DNA of 64,000 bases, taken from contig NZ_JAOQJD010000008.1 in NCBI RefSeq assembly GCF_025566985.1, positions 43,743 through 107,742 of the forward strand. Reading direction: 5' to 3'. Each line of letters begins with the position of its first letter. Positions within the stretch are counted from its first letter, which is position 1. Both the position numbers and the translations under genes were made by a program. Of this stretch, positions 43,184-52,050 are shown piece by piece. Origin of the DNA: Aedoeadaptatus acetigenes (GTDB lineage: Bacteria; Bacillota; Clostridia; Tissierellales; Peptoniphilaceae). Under the pieces are notes generated by a model, which was given only the letters and a program-made list of their open reading frames with translations, made no database searches and was not told the origin of the DNA.

Positions 43184-45705
43184 TTTTCTTTCCTCGACCC
43201 CCTTCGGTCGATTCGCACCAGGCTCAGCACCGTAAAGAGCAGGCTGCTCCGATGGCTGTAGCCCGTGTATTTCGGCTCCCAATAGGCGGCGTATTTCATT
43301 TTGAAGCTGCGCAGCCCTTCAAAGGAGTAAAGGCTGCTGCCGAATTTATACACGAAGTAGGCCAGTTTTTCCTGCAAAAAGCTGTGTTCGTTGATGCCTA
43401 CATTAGCCAGAGGTGCCATGCCCAGGTCGAAGGCGATTTTGCCTTGGTCTTTAAAGTAAGCGAAAAGATTCAGGAAGATAAAGTCCATGGTGCCCGCCGG
43501 GGCTTCTTGGGGATCGTAGCGCATGAGGTCGATGGTGGCCCAACCCTCTTTGTAAACGGGCATGAGATTGGCGAAGGCGATCATCTCCCCTGCCCCGTCT
43601 TTTACCACGGCCATGGGCGCCCGGTTCAGGTATGCTTCGTCGAAGTAGCCCATGGAAAAGCCCCGCTCGCCCCTGCCTTCCAACCATTTGTCGGAAATGG
43701 CTTTTAAATCGGCGAGAAAAGACGCGTCGTAGGGCGGCTCGAGGACCTCAAAGTGCATGTCTTCCTTGGCGAATTTGTTGAGCACATTGCGAAAGGCCTT
43801 TTTGCTCTTTCCCTCTAAAGTAAAATCCTCCAGATCCACCACGGCGGTTTCGCCGAATTTCATAAAGTGGAAGCCGTAGTCGTGGAGCTTCATAATCAGC
43901 TCTTTCGATACCTCGTAAAAGACCGTCTCATAACCCATTTCGTCCGCGTCCCGAATAAATTCTTTTACGCAGTCATCTACATACTCGGGATTGCCCATGG
44001 GCTCGCCCATGACGATGACCCGGTCTTGGGCGGTTTTCATTTGAAGGGCACACATGTCCTCTCCCTCCACCTGATACCAATAGAGGTCCTTGTCCCCCAA
44101 GTACACGAGGCCCGCGTCCATACCGCCGCCGTAGGCCTTCAGAAGGGCTTCGACGCGCGCCATGTCCGGTGCCTCGCCCACGGTTTTGCCTTCGCCCCGC
44201 ACGTGGCGGTAGATGGCCAAGAGCACCCCGGCGATAATGGGAAGCATCAGGCTGATGCGCAACCAGTTTTCTTCAAAGGGCAGGACGATAAATTCCCGGG
44301 CCTTCAACAAGAACCCCATGCCCTTGGCCTTGCTTGCGATGGAAAGCAGGTACATCGTAATAAAGAAAAGGGCGATTCCCAAGTCCGTAAACAGGCTTTC
44401 TTTTCGGTAGATGAATTGTTTGCGGTACAGATCCCGCCGGGAGGCGACGGTGAGGGTCGTGAGGAGGATCAGATACAGATAGGTGATGAGCCCGAAGCCC
44501 GTCATGACGGCGTAGACGAAGGTGAGGGCCAAGAAGAGCAAGGTGGGCCCCATGGCTTTTTCCTGCCGCTCCACGTGAATTCGCCCGAGGAAGATAAAGA
44601 CCAGGCCCAAAAGGATGCTCGGCGATTGGTAGAGAATGTTGGCGTGAATGGGATTGAGTTTCGCCAAAAGCTTGATGGTGTTTACTTTGTCGGGAATCGT
44701 GGCGGACAAAATCATAAAGATTCCGAAGATATACATCATCAAGGAACAAAGGTCGTGGCCGATGGACTTGGCGAACTCCGCCGGCACGCCGTCGTTTTCT
44801 TCGTTGAAGCTGCGGCCGAAGTGTTTGATGAAAAAGTACAGGCCGATAAAAAAGGGCACCACGTAGTAAAAGAGGCGATACAAGAGCAGCCAGGCCAGGG
44901 CGTTTTCGTAGCCGATGCCCAAATTCCCGAGCCCCACCAAGGTCATGAGATCGAAGGAGCCCAGGCCGCCGGGCATTAAGGACACCATGCCGATAAGGTT
45001 CGTGGCCACCACCACGGTAAAAACTTCCGCCGGGTGAAAGGACTGGCCCATGGCCCGCCCGATGAGCATGAAAGTACCGATGGCGCTAAGCCATTCCAAA
45101 ACCGAGGTTAAGAGCAGTTCCCTTTGCGCCCACTGAGGCACTCGTTTCTTGTCTTCTTTTTTGCGATTGGAAAAGAGGATCACCGCCGGGGAGTAAATCA
45201 AGCCGCCGACGAGCCAGGGGGCGTAGATCGCCGCCGTGGAATCCCGATTGAAATACAGGTACACGAGGCCGAAGAGGCTCAGGGCGGAAATGCCGATTAA
45301 GTAGTAAAAGTACGTTTCCAACACGACTTTCACCATTTCCACCTTGTCCTGCTTCCTGCCGTAGAAATAATGGCGCAGGCCCATATTAATCAAGCCGCCG
45401 AAGCCGATCAGGTTGTTCATGGTGTTGACGGTGTAGCTGGTTTCGTAAATGGTTCGCTTGTCCAGGTCGTTTTCCAGGAGGCGATTAAAGATCACATCGT
45501 AGTTCAACATGGGCAGCACGGCGAGTATGCCCGCGATGAGCATGAGCGTGACGTTCAAAAATGGAATGCCGCCCAAGGTGGCCACCACTTGGTCGTAGGA
45601 AATTTCCTTGGATAAGCTCTTAAATTCCACGACGACGAGAATAAATACGCTCAGCACAAACAGGGGCTCCCCGTATTTCTTTAGGGTTTCGATGATTTTT
45701 TTCAT
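43180..45705 (-). CDS. mprF: Phosphatidylglycerol lysyltransferase/flippase, MprF-like
   Basis: 841 residues. About 14 hydrophobic segments cover residues 1-515 (flippase region, including GLINMGLRHYFYGRKQDK and NLIGMVSLMPGGLGSFDL), and the cytoplasmic C-terminal DUF2156 synthetase domain spans about 525-835: VIVMGEPMGNP, KFGETAVVDLEDFTLEGKSK, ISDKWLEGRGERGFSMGYFD, FDLGMAPLANVG and a basic end. MprF adds lysine (or another amino acid) to phosphatidylglycerol, lowering envelope charge and sensitivity to cationic peptides. Amino-acid specificity is not readable. Start overlaps the hydrolase stop (ATGA). Confidence 0.9.
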   Translation of the reverse strand: MKKIIETLKKYGEPLFVLSVFILVVVEFKSLSKEISYDQVVATLGGIPFLNVTLMLIAGILAVLPMLNYDVIFNRLLENDLDKRTIYETSYTVNTMNNLIGFGGLINMGLRHYFYGRKQDKVEMVKVVLETYFYYLIGISALSLFGLVYLYFNRDSTAAIYAPWLVGGLIYSPAVILFSNRKKEDKKRVPQWAQRELLLTSVLEWLSAIGTFMLIGRAMGQSFHPAEVFTVVVATNLIGMVSLMPGGLGSFDLMTLVGLGNLGIGYENALAWLLLYRLFYYVVPFFIGLYFFIKHFGRSFNEENDGVPAEFAKSIGHDLCSLMMYIFGIFMILSATIPDKVNTIKLLAKLNPIHANILYQSPSILLGLVFIFLGRIHVERQEKAMGPTLLFLALTFVYAVMTGFGLITYLYLILLTTLTVASRRDLYRKQFIYRKESLFTDLGIALFFITMYLLSIASKAKGMGFLLKAREFIVLPFEENWLRISLMLPIIAGVLLAIYRHVRGEGKTVGEAPDMARVEALLKAYGGGMDAGLVYLGDKDLYWYQVEGEDMCALQMKTAQDRVIVMGEPMGNPEYVDDCVKEFIRDADEMGYETVFYEVSKELIMKLHDYGFHFMKFGETAVVDLEDFTLEGKSKKAFRNVLNKFAKEDMHFEVLEPPYDASFLADLKAISDKWLEGRGERGFSMGYFDEAYLNRAPMAVVKDGAGEMIAFANLMPVYKEGWATIDLMRYDPQEAPAGTMDFIFLNLFAYFKDQGKIAFDLGMAPLANVGINEHSFLQEKLAYFVYKFGSSLYSFEGLRSFKMKYAAYWEPKYTGYSHRSSLLFTVLSLVRIDRRGSRKEN

Positions 45706-46421
45706 GACGCTCCTTTTAAAAAGTTTATGACGATTTCATTAAATGCCTTCGCATTGGTCCTGGCCAGGCGATGGCCGTGATTGGGCACCTCCACGTAGCG
45801 GCAATGGGGAATCAGCGAGGCGATGTATTTGGAATGGGCCGTCTCCACCACATCCCGAGCGCCGACGATGACCATGGCCGGGCAATTCAAATGGCGGAGT
45901 GCGCCTTCGGGAATGTCCGAATCCTTTACGAGGAGCTTGGCCTTGAGGCGAATGTCCTCAAATTTATCGGAAATTTTGCTCAAGGCGGCGCCGAGGCCGT
46001 ACTGCAGATAGGACGTGATGCGCCCGAAGAATTTCGTGCCGCTGAAATACAGATTCCCCGAATTTAATACGAGTTTGTTTACGGTTTCTGGGTAAAGTGC
46101 GGCGAAGGCCATGGCCAGATTGGCCCCGTCGGAAAAGCCCACGATGGATGTTTTTTCGATCCCCAAGGCGTCCAGGGCTTCTTTCGTATCTTTTGCCATA
46201 AGGCGAAAGTTTAATGCCTCACCGCCATTGGTGCTCCTGCCGTGGGCGCGACTGTCGAAAAAGATCAATTGAAAATACGGTTCAAAGGTAGGGACTTGGT
46301 ACTTAAAAAAGCGACTGCTGCCGCCGTTTCCGTGTAAAAATAAGACCGGCTCTCCGGCGCCCATGCGCCGATAATAAATGTCCGTGCCGTCGGTCATGGT
46401 GAAATACCCGCTGTCTTTCAT
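45702..46421 (-). CDS. Alpha/beta-fold hydrolase
   Basis: 239 residues. Oxyanion region LFLHGNGGSSRFF at 27-39, nucleophile elbow VGFSDGAN (Ser97), acid in IVGARDVVE and catalytic His in NHGHRLA near the C-terminus. Substrate unknown. Co-transcribed with mprF (4-base overlap); some MprF operons carry such hydrolases, but a link to aminoacyl-lipid removal is speculation. A TATAAT lies at 46470-46475 on the minus strand. GAGGCG precedes the ATG. Confidence 0.85.
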   Translation of the reverse strand: MKDSGYFTMTDGTDIYYRRMGAGEPVLFLHGNGGSSRFFKYQVPTFEPYFQLIFFDSRAHGRSTNGGEALNFRLMAKDTKEALDALGIEKTSIVGFSDGANLAMAFAALYPETVNKLVLNSGNLYFSGTKFFGRITSYLQYGLGAALSKISDKFEDIRLKAKLLVKDSDIPEGALRHLNCPAMVIVGARDVVETAHSKYIASLIPHCRYVEVPNHGHRLARTNAKAFNEIVINFLKGAS

Positions 46422-46491
46422 ATTGCGCCTCGATTCATGTATTTACGAAAAACACGCGTCTTCACCTTTATTATAGTCGGCTCAATAAAAA

Positions 46492-46530
46492 AGAAAAGGC
46501 ATCTTTCTGAAAGAGAAAAATGCCTTTTCT
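46492..46530. terminator. Terminator downstream of the hydrogenase operon
   Basis: AGAAAAGGCAT / ATGCCTTTTCT stem enclosing a partly paired interior; AT runs on both sides allow use in either direction. Confidence 0.7.
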
Positions 46531-46560
46531 TAGAATTTTAAATCGGTTTGACACCGCTTT

Positions 46561-48075
46561 TTATTTGCTGAAGTCCTTTAAGGAATCGTCGATCAGGACG
46601 TTTTCCAAGGGCGTTTGATATTCAGAATCCTTCATGTAGTTGCCCAATGCCTTGCGCACGCGGGTGGTGGAAGCGATGGTGCCCATCCCTGCGATGCAGC
46701 CACCTTCGCAGGCCATGCCTTCCAAGAGGTAGCCGTCTTTCTTGCCGGCCTTGGCCATTTGAAGCATGCGGATGCATTCCTTAAGGGAGTTGGCGCCTTC
46801 GATCTTAATGTGGCGTTCGGGATCGATCTTTTCGGCCACTTCCTTTACCGCTGCGGCGACGCCGCCGGCCATAGCATAGCCCTTGGCGGAGGAGGAGGAT
46901 TCTTCCTCTTCGTCCACTGCTTCGATTTCAGAGGGTTCGATGTCTCTTGCAACGAACATGCCCATGAGCTCTTCGAAGGTAATGACGAAGTCCACATAGT
47001 CTTTGACTTCACCGGTAATGGCTTCCACTTTTTTCGACGTACAGGGACCGACGAAGCAAACCAGCGCGTCGGGATCCTTTCGCTTAATGTGTTCCGCCGT
47101 GTAGCGCATGGGGCTGCCGGAGTCGGAGACGTATTCTTTCAGTTCGGGGAACTTGTATTCGATGAGAAGCGTCCAGGAGTGGCAGCAGCTGGTACCCATG
47201 AAGGGAATTTCGTTGGGTACGCGCTCCAAGTATTCCTTGGCTTCGTGGAGGGTGGTGTAGTCTGCACCGAGGCCGACTTCCACCATGTCTTCAAAGCCCA
47301 GTGCCTTTACTGCGGCGCGGACTTGCTCCGGCGAGGTATCGGCACCGAATTGGCCGATGTAGCTCGGCGCGGGAATGGCATAGATGCGCTTGTTCTTTTC
47401 CTTTAGGGCCTTGACCAATTGATAGATCATGGTCTTGTCGCCGATGGCGCCCCAAGGACATTGTACGACGCAGCGGCCGCAGCCCACACATTTGTCGTGG
47501 TTAATGATTGCGCGATCCTTGTCGTCGCTTTCGATGGCACCTACGCCGCAAACCGATGCACAGGGGCGATCATATTCGACGATGGCGTTGTAGGGGCAGG
47601 TACGCTTACAGCGTCCGCACTTCACGCATTTCGATTGGTCGATGACGGCGCCGTATTGGCCGATGGACACGGCGTTTACCGGGCACACATTGGTACAGGG
47701 ATGGGCCATGCACTTGCGGCAGTTATTGGTTACGGTAAAGGCGCGGGTGGGGCAGGATTCGCAGGCGAATTTAATGACGTCGACTAAGGGCGTCTTAAAG
47801 ATGCTCGTGGAGACGTCCACGTCGTCGAAGCCTTCGGTTACCTTTATGTACTCGTCGTAATCACGCAAGTTCATACCCATAGCCAGGCGCGTCATTTCTT
47901 CGACGATGGCGCGCTTTCTGAAGAGCTCTTCTCTGTCGTCGGGAGACGTACCGGGATAGAGACGGTGACCGATGGATTCCAATTCTTGCAGTGGCGTGTC
48001 CGCATAGGCCATCTTTGCGATTTCAGAGAATACGCGACGGCGAAGACTTACGATACTTGCATAACTTTCTTTCAT
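46561..48075 (-). CDS. Monomeric [FeFe] hydrogenase, group B-like
   Basis: 504 residues. N-terminal helical part, then [4Fe-4S] sites: CRKCMAHPCTNVCP from 119, CVKCGRCKRTCP from 150 and CVGCGRCVVQCP from 196. H-cluster domain about 230-480 with L1 TSCCHSW (Cys297, Cys298), L2 GPCTSKK (Cys345) and L3 EGMACEGGC (Cys456, Cys460). His299 replaces the usual Pro of L1, and L2 has GPC instead of MPC, as in group B enzymes. Produces or consumes H2 with ferredoxin; direction unknown. An acidic/Ser insertion lies at 383-398. Last gene of a six-gene operon. Confidence 0.88.
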   Translation of the reverse strand: MKESYASIVSLRRRVFSEIAKMAYADTPLQELESIGHRLYPGTSPDDREELFRKRAIVEEMTRLAMGMNLRDYDEYIKVTEGFDDVDVSTSIFKTPLVDVIKFACESCPTRAFTVTNNCRKCMAHPCTNVCPVNAVSIGQYGAVIDQSKCVKCGRCKRTCPYNAIVEYDRPCASVCGVGAIESDDKDRAIINHDKCVGCGRCVVQCPWGAIGDKTMIYQLVKALKEKNKRIYAIPAPSYIGQFGADTSPEQVRAAVKALGFEDMVEVGLGADYTTLHEAKEYLERVPNEIPFMGTSCCHSWTLLIEYKFPELKEYVSDSGSPMRYTAEHIKRKDPDALVCFVGPCTSKKVEAITGEVKDYVDFVITFEELMGMFVARDIEPSEIEAVDEEEESSSSAKGYAMAGGVAAAVKEVAEKIDPERHIKIEGANSLKECIRMLQMAKAGKKDGYLLEGMACEGGCIAGMGTIASTTRVRKALGNYMKDSEYQTPLENVLIDDSLKDFSK

Positions 48076-48113
48076 TTTTTTACCTCCTCATATTCTGAAT
48101 TATTCGATCCGTT

Positions 48114-48368
48114 TTATTGTATTCCGGCGCGTTCTAAGATAACGCCCGAAATCTCGTGGGGTTTTACCGAAGTGAAAACCTCGTCGTCGATTTCAACGAC
48201 CGGCGTATACTTTTCGCCCTTTTCTTTGCATACGTTCATGCAGTTGACGTGGACGATATCCAGGCCGCCGTCTTTAAAATAGCGTTGTTGAAGATCCTCC
48301 AAGGCGTCGAGAACGGCACTTGCGCCCATCATGGTGCAGCGGGCGCCGACACAAACTTTTACTCTCAT
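48114..48368 (-). CDS. Thioredoxin-like [2Fe-2S] protein
   Basis: 84 residues with four cysteines in the thioredoxin-like ferredoxin pattern: VCVGARCTMMG (Cys6, Cys11) and NCMNVCKEKG (Cys43, Cys47). Small proteins of this type, related to NuoE/HndA, deliver electrons to hydrogenases. It ends 38 bases before the [FeFe] hydrogenase gene, so it is probably that enzyme's redox partner. AGAAGGAG precedes the ATG. Confidence 0.85.
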   Translation of the reverse strand: MRVKVCVGARCTMMGASAVLDALEDLQQRYFKDGGLDIVHVNCMNVCKEKGEKYTPVVEIDDEVFTSVKPHEISGVILERAGIQ

Positions 48369-48389
48369 ACTCTCTCCTTCTGAATTTAC

Positions 48390-48887
48390 CTACTGCGGAT
48401 TCTTGCTGACAATGGAACGAAAGGCCGCATTTCTGTCCAAAGCTTCGTACACGGGCAAGCTGATCAGGGTGCAGATGATCACTTCGCTGGCCGCAACCGA
48501 TAGGCTCATGGTCAAAAATCCGACGAGTCCGCCGCCGAAAGCAAGAACCAACTCGAAACCAATAATCCAGGAGAATAGGGCGGGCATGAGGCTTGCCACC
48601 CACTTCTTGTGGAGCTTACACATAAAATACAAGCTGATCGCCGTGTGAAAGGTGCCGAAGAATAAATCATATAGGCCGAGGGGCGAGCTTATATTCGAAA
48701 GGAAGACGCCGAGGACGATGCCCGGCGCGAAGGCGGGGTTGTAAAAGGCCAAAAGGTTCATAATTTCCGACACGCGGAATTGAACGGGGCCGTAGGAAAT
48801 AGGGGCAAAAACCACGGTAAGAGCGTAGTAAACCGCCGCCAATACGGCTGTAGTCGCGATCCAATGGGTCGTGAGTTTACGCTTCAT
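48390..48887 (-). CDS. queT: QueT-family queuosine precursor ECF S subunit
   Basis: 165 residues with five or six hydrophobic segments and the QueT-type pattern YYALTVVFAPISYGPVQFRV, SEIMNLLAFYNPAFAPGIVL, GVFLSNISSPLGLYDLFFGT. QueT is a predicted S component for queuosine precursor uptake that uses shared ECF machinery. No preQ1 riboswitch was seen, since the gene is internal to an operon. Overlaps pgpA by 11 bases. Confidence 0.85.
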   Translation of the reverse strand: MKRKLTTHWIATTAVLAAVYYALTVVFAPISYGPVQFRVSEIMNLLAFYNPAFAPGIVLGVFLSNISSPLGLYDLFFGTFHTAISLYFMCKLHKKWVASLMPALFSWIIGFELVLAFGGGLVGFLTMSLSVAASEVIICTLISLPVYEALDRNAAFRSIVSKNPQ

Positions 48888-49392
48888 AATTTTCCCCCTC
48901 CTCTTTCATTTTGTTGCTGTGGGCCAGGCGAGAGGCCGCTGCTGCTGCGATGGCCGCCACCATGTCGTCGCTGAAAGTGGTGACTTCATCGCCTTTTCGT
49001 TTATCTAATTCATCAATAATGCCGATTTTGTTTTTATCTAAAAAGCCGAAATTCGTGAGGCCGATGGAGCCGTAAATATTGACAATGGAAAGGCTCAGCA
49101 CCTCGTCGATGCCGTAGAGGCCTTCGTCCTTGGCAATAATGGATTGGATGGGCTCTTCAAAGCGCCCTTGTTCCACGGCTTTGTCGATGGCCAGAGCCGT
49201 TAAGACGGCGTGAATGGTTTCTCTCTTTCGAAGCACGGCCAGGACGTGCTCTTCGCACAAATCCATGGTGACGGGCACGTAGTCCTTTTGCAGCTCGTAA
49301 ACGATGGCCGCAATGTCGGAAATTTCTATGCCTTTATCTTTTAACGCCTCGATGGTGGTTTCATACAGGCGTTTCATATCGTAATTATACAT
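48877..49392 (-). CDS. Phosphatidylglycerophosphatase A family protein
   Basis: 171 residues related to YutG/PgpA: GIEISDIAAIVYELQKDYVP near 20-39, HAVLTALAIDKAVEQGRF, IIAKDEGLYGIDEVLSLSIV and IYGSIGLTNFGFLDKNKIGI. In Firmicutes these proteins are annotated as low-temperature-required or phosphatidylglycerophosphatase A-like; the real substrate is not certain. No membrane segment is evident, unlike E. coli PgpA. In the apbE-to-hydrogenase operon, 12 bases after the preceding gene. Confidence 0.8.
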   Translation of the reverse strand: MYNYDMKRLYETTIEALKDKGIEISDIAAIVYELQKDYVPVTMDLCEEHVLAVLRKRETIHAVLTALAIDKAVEQGRFEEPIQSIIAKDEGLYGIDEVLSLSIVNIYGSIGLTNFGFLDKNKIGIIDELDKRKGDEVTTFSDDMVAAIAAAAASRLAHSNKMKEEGENYEA

Positions 49393-49404
49393 GTTGTCCT
49401 CTTT

Positions 49405-49902
49405 CTATTTCTCCCGACGTCTGCTGTCACGCCGATGCCGATAGGTAACGGGGCCTCGCGCCGCCACAAGTAGGGCGAGGCACTGGGGAATCACCGCCGA
49501 TGCCGCGTAAACCGCCGTGGTTTGCTTAATCCTGAGAAGGCTCACCACGGCCATTTGGGGCAGCATGGTGATGTCGGCGGGAAAGCGCCACAGGGAACGG
49601 AAGGCGCCGCGCACAAAGCCTTCGGCACCGCCGCCGAAGTAGGCCATGGCGAGGCAGATGCCCCAAATCACAGCCGGCAGGACCAGGATCAAAATGCCGT
49701 CGGTCAGTCCCTTGACATTCATAAATCGGCCGACGATGAGATAGACCAAAGCCGTGAGCACCGCCGGAATCAGCCGGAGAAAAAAGTGGCTGTAAACGGC
49801 ACTTTCCAGTGTAGGCGATAAGTGCAGATAGATCAACACCACGGCGTAAATCAATATCAAAAACAATTGAGCCAGTGAGAAAATGAGCAAATTATTGCGC
49901 AT
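49405..49902 (-). CDS. Integral membrane protein of unknown function
   Basis: 165 residues, four or five hydrophobic segments (about 5-27, 37-58, 68-90, 109-150) and a very basic tail (TYRHRRDSRRREK). Position next to apbE suggests a role in flavin or redox membrane biology; it resembles no named family I can recognise. Its start lies 11 bases inside apbE, indicating translational coupling. Confidence 0.6.
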   Translation of the reverse strand: MRNNLLIFSLAQLFLILIYAVVLIYLHLSPTLESAVYSHFFLRLIPAVLTALVYLIVGRFMNVKGLTDGILILVLPAVIWGICLAMAYFGGGAEGFVRGAFRSLWRFPADITMLPQMAVVSLLRIKQTTAVYAASAVIPQCLALLVAARGPVTYRHRRDSRRREK

Positions 49903-51067
49903 TCGTCGCCCCCTGACTGTCCAGCATAGATTTCAGGCCGTCGGTGAAAGCCGTGGAGCCGTCTTCGAAAATCCAATAGGCCTCCACGCCGTCCAAGCTT
50001 TCGATGAGGGCGCGGCCCTTTTCATAGGGCAGGCAGAAGGCCGTAGTGGAAAGAAAATCCGCCAGGCCGCTGTCTTTGGTCACGATGGTGACGGAGCGGA
50101 AATGATCCGCCGGCATGAGTGTGTCCGGGTCGATTAAGTGGTGGTAATGCTTCCCGTTCACGATGTAGTAGCGTTGGTAGTCGCCGCTGGTCACCACGGA
50201 GGTGTCGTTGGTGTAGATAATGTCTTTCATGTTATCTTCCGACGCGCTGTCACCTGTGATGGCTTCCGGATTTTGCAGGCCGATGCCGAAGCTGTTGCGC
50301 TCCGCCTCCGGCGCGGATCCGATGATTTTTACATTGCCGCCGGCACTGATCAGGGCGGTTTCAAGGCCCGATGCCCGCAGCTCTTCGCCGATCAGCTCCG
50401 TGGCATAGCCTTTGGCCACGGCGCCCACGTCGATTTTCAGCTCGGGATCTTTAATTTCTACGGAATGATCCGCGTCGTTTAAGACGATGTCGTCGATATT
50501 CGTATGTTTATTGGCCGCCTGAAGCTCCTCCATGGTGGGGATCTTCGCGTCGGGCAGGCCTTTTTTCAAGGCCTCGTCGTCGGCGGAGCGTTCCGATTCC
50601 GGCACCACCTCGTAGGCGTCCCGGTAGCTTTGCCATATGGATGTGACGGCGCCGAAAGCGATATTCGTCTCGCCGTATTTTTCGTACTGCTCCTTCGAGA
50701 AGCGAAGCAGATCGTACAATTCCTCGTCCACGACGACCTTGCCCTTGCCGGCCTGATCGTTCACGGACTTCACATTGACGATGCCGTCGTAATTCTTAAA
50801 GCTGCTGTACAGATGGTCCAGCTCCTGATAGCGCTTGTGAATGGTTTCAAAATACGCGTTGGCCTCTTCTTCGCTCGAAGCATAGACAATGGCGCTCACC
50901 ACCGTATCGAAGGTATCGTAAAAGGTGGTTTGGTAGCGGGAAATTTCCCCCGCCTCACTTGCCTGCACCTCATTCTTATTGCTCGGCTCGTTTTGTGCCG
51001 TATTCTTTTGTCCGCACCCGGTCATAAGGACCAGGGCCGCCATCCACAGGGCCAGTAATTTTTTCAT
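49892..51067 (-). CDS. apbE: FAD:protein FMN transferase lipoprotein
   Basis: 391 residues. Lipoprotein signal with lipobox LMTGC (Cys18). ApbE covalently attaches FMN from FAD to threonines of exported or membrane redox proteins. Visible: TTFYDTFDTVVSAIVY near the start of the fold, DVGAVAKGYATELIGEEL, ISAGGNVKIIGSAPE, TNDTSVVTSGDYQRYYIV and the metal-site HLIDPDTLMPADH. First gene of the operon ending in the hydrogenase. Its target flavoprotein is not in the window. AGAAGGA precedes the ATG. Confidence 0.92.
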   Translation of the reverse strand: MKKLLALWMAALVLMTGCGQKNTAQNEPSNKNEVQASEAGEISRYQTTFYDTFDTVVSAIVYASSEEEANAYFETIHKRYQELDHLYSSFKNYDGIVNVKSVNDQAGKGKVVVDEELYDLLRFSKEQYEKYGETNIAFGAVTSIWQSYRDAYEVVPESERSADDEALKKGLPDAKIPTMEELQAANKHTNIDDIVLNDADHSVEIKDPELKIDVGAVAKGYATELIGEELRASGLETALISAGGNVKIIGSAPEAERNSFGIGLQNPEAITGDSASEDNMKDIIYTNDTSVVTSGDYQRYYIVNGKHYHHLIDPDTLMPADHFRSVTIVTKDSGLADFLSTTAFCLPYEKGRALIESLDGVEAYWIFEDGSTAFTDGLKSMLDSQGATNAQ

Positions 51068-51205
51068 GTTTTCCTTCTCTCAGCGCCCGATTGGGCGAAA
51101 ACATAGAAAAAGAACGGGGTTGCCGTCCTTTAAATTCGAAATAGACGATGAAACCCCCATTTATTCGATGTGTTGCGATCGAATGGAATAGGCGTTCCCT
51201 ATCTA

Positions 51206-51234
51206 TTTTATAAGATTGCGCCTTTTTTGACAAG
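51206..51234 (-). promoter_or_regulatory. Promoter of the apbE-hydrogenase operon
   Basis: Minus strand TTGTCA (51229-51234), 17-base spacer, TAAAAT (51206-51211); about 139 bases before the apbE ATG. The six genes downstream overlap or are within 38 bases, so one transcript is likely. Confidence 0.75.
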
Positions 51235-51318
51235 CCTTTTTGATAAAATACATTCCATGGATGGTTTGTCATTTTTTGCCGCTTTTTTTGCTGATTCTAA
51301 ACAGCCTCGCCCTATACA

Positions 51319-51327
51319 TGCTATAAT
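51319..51327 (+). promoter_or_regulatory. Extended -10 promoter of the Crp/Fnr gene
   Basis: TGcTATAAT, 29 bases before the ATG; -35 is poor, as with murI and metF. Confidence 0.6.
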
Positions 51328-51356
51328 TTTCTTATCAAAGCACAAGGTGGTTCTCC

Positions 51357-52040
51357 ATGGACTTTTTAAGTGAACGATTAAATATTTTTCAGGGCGTGGA
51401 CCGAGAAATCGTCCATGCGCTGACGAATAAATTGATCAAAGTGAATACCGAAGCCAATTCCCTTCTGTTCCGAGAAGGCGACATCTTGAATTCGATTTAT
51501 TTGGTCGATAGCGGCCAGTATTCCCTCTATAAACTAGCTTCCTCCGGAGACCACCGCGTCATCTTTACCTTGGGTCCCGGCGAAATCATCAATTACCCCG
51601 AACCACACCCCGGGCCGATTTCTGTTTCATGCAATGTGATCCGCGCAGGAATCGTCTATAAATTGGAGCAAAAGGCATTGTCTCATGCCATGGTAAAGGA
51701 CCCGATCCTCGCATTAAATATCATCGATCTCTACAATTTACGCATGCGCCGGCTGTATCGTCAGCTGAAAAATTCATCGGGCTTCGTGCGCCTGGACAAG
51801 CGCATCGCCGCCAAGCTTTGGAAGCTTTCGAAGGATTACCCTGCACCCCATCCCGAAGGGGTGGCCATCGACATGAAAATTACCATGACGTTTCTCGCGG
51901 AACTGATCGGCGCCAGCCGCGAAAGCGTCTCGAGAAGTATAAAGCCTTTGCTCGAGAGCGGGCTCGTCATCTACGACAAAGCGCGTTTTGTCATTCCCGA
52001 TCGCAAACGCCTGGAACATTACTTTAAAAGTGGCGACTAA
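51357..52040 (+). CDS. Crp/Fnr-family transcriptional regulator
   Basis: 227 residues. Cyclic-nucleotide-binding-like barrel at about 10-125 (LLFREGDILNSIYLVDSGQY, VIFTLGPGEIINYPEP), dimer helix to about 150, winged helix-turn-helix at about 150-222 with MTFLAELIGASRESVSRSIK as recognition region. No N-terminal Fe-S cysteine cluster as in Fnr is present; only one cysteine (near residue 91) is seen, so the effector is unknown. Placed immediately upstream of asrABC with a CRP-like palindrome between them, so control of sulfite reduction is likely. Confidence 0.88.
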   Translation: MDFLSERLNIFQGVDREIVHALTNKLIKVNTEANSLLFREGDILNSIYLVDSGQYSLYKLASSGDHRVIFTLGPGEIINYPEPHPGPISVSCNVIRAGIVYKLEQKALSHAMVKDPILALNIIDLYNLRMRRLYRQLKNSSGFVRLDKRIAAKLWKLSKDYPAPHPEGVAIDMKITMTFLAELIGASRESVSRSIKPLLESGLVIYDKARFVIPDRKRLEHYFKSGD

Positions 52041-52050
52041 TTTCATTTAA

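Noticed and set aside
43867..44979. 370-codon plus-strand frame opposite mprF
   Set aside because: Long because of codon bias in the antisense strand; His/Gln-rich with no domain pattern.
46615..47406. 263-codon plus-strand frame opposite the hydrogenase
   Set aside because: Shadow of a GC-rich gene with strict cysteine motifs on the other strand.
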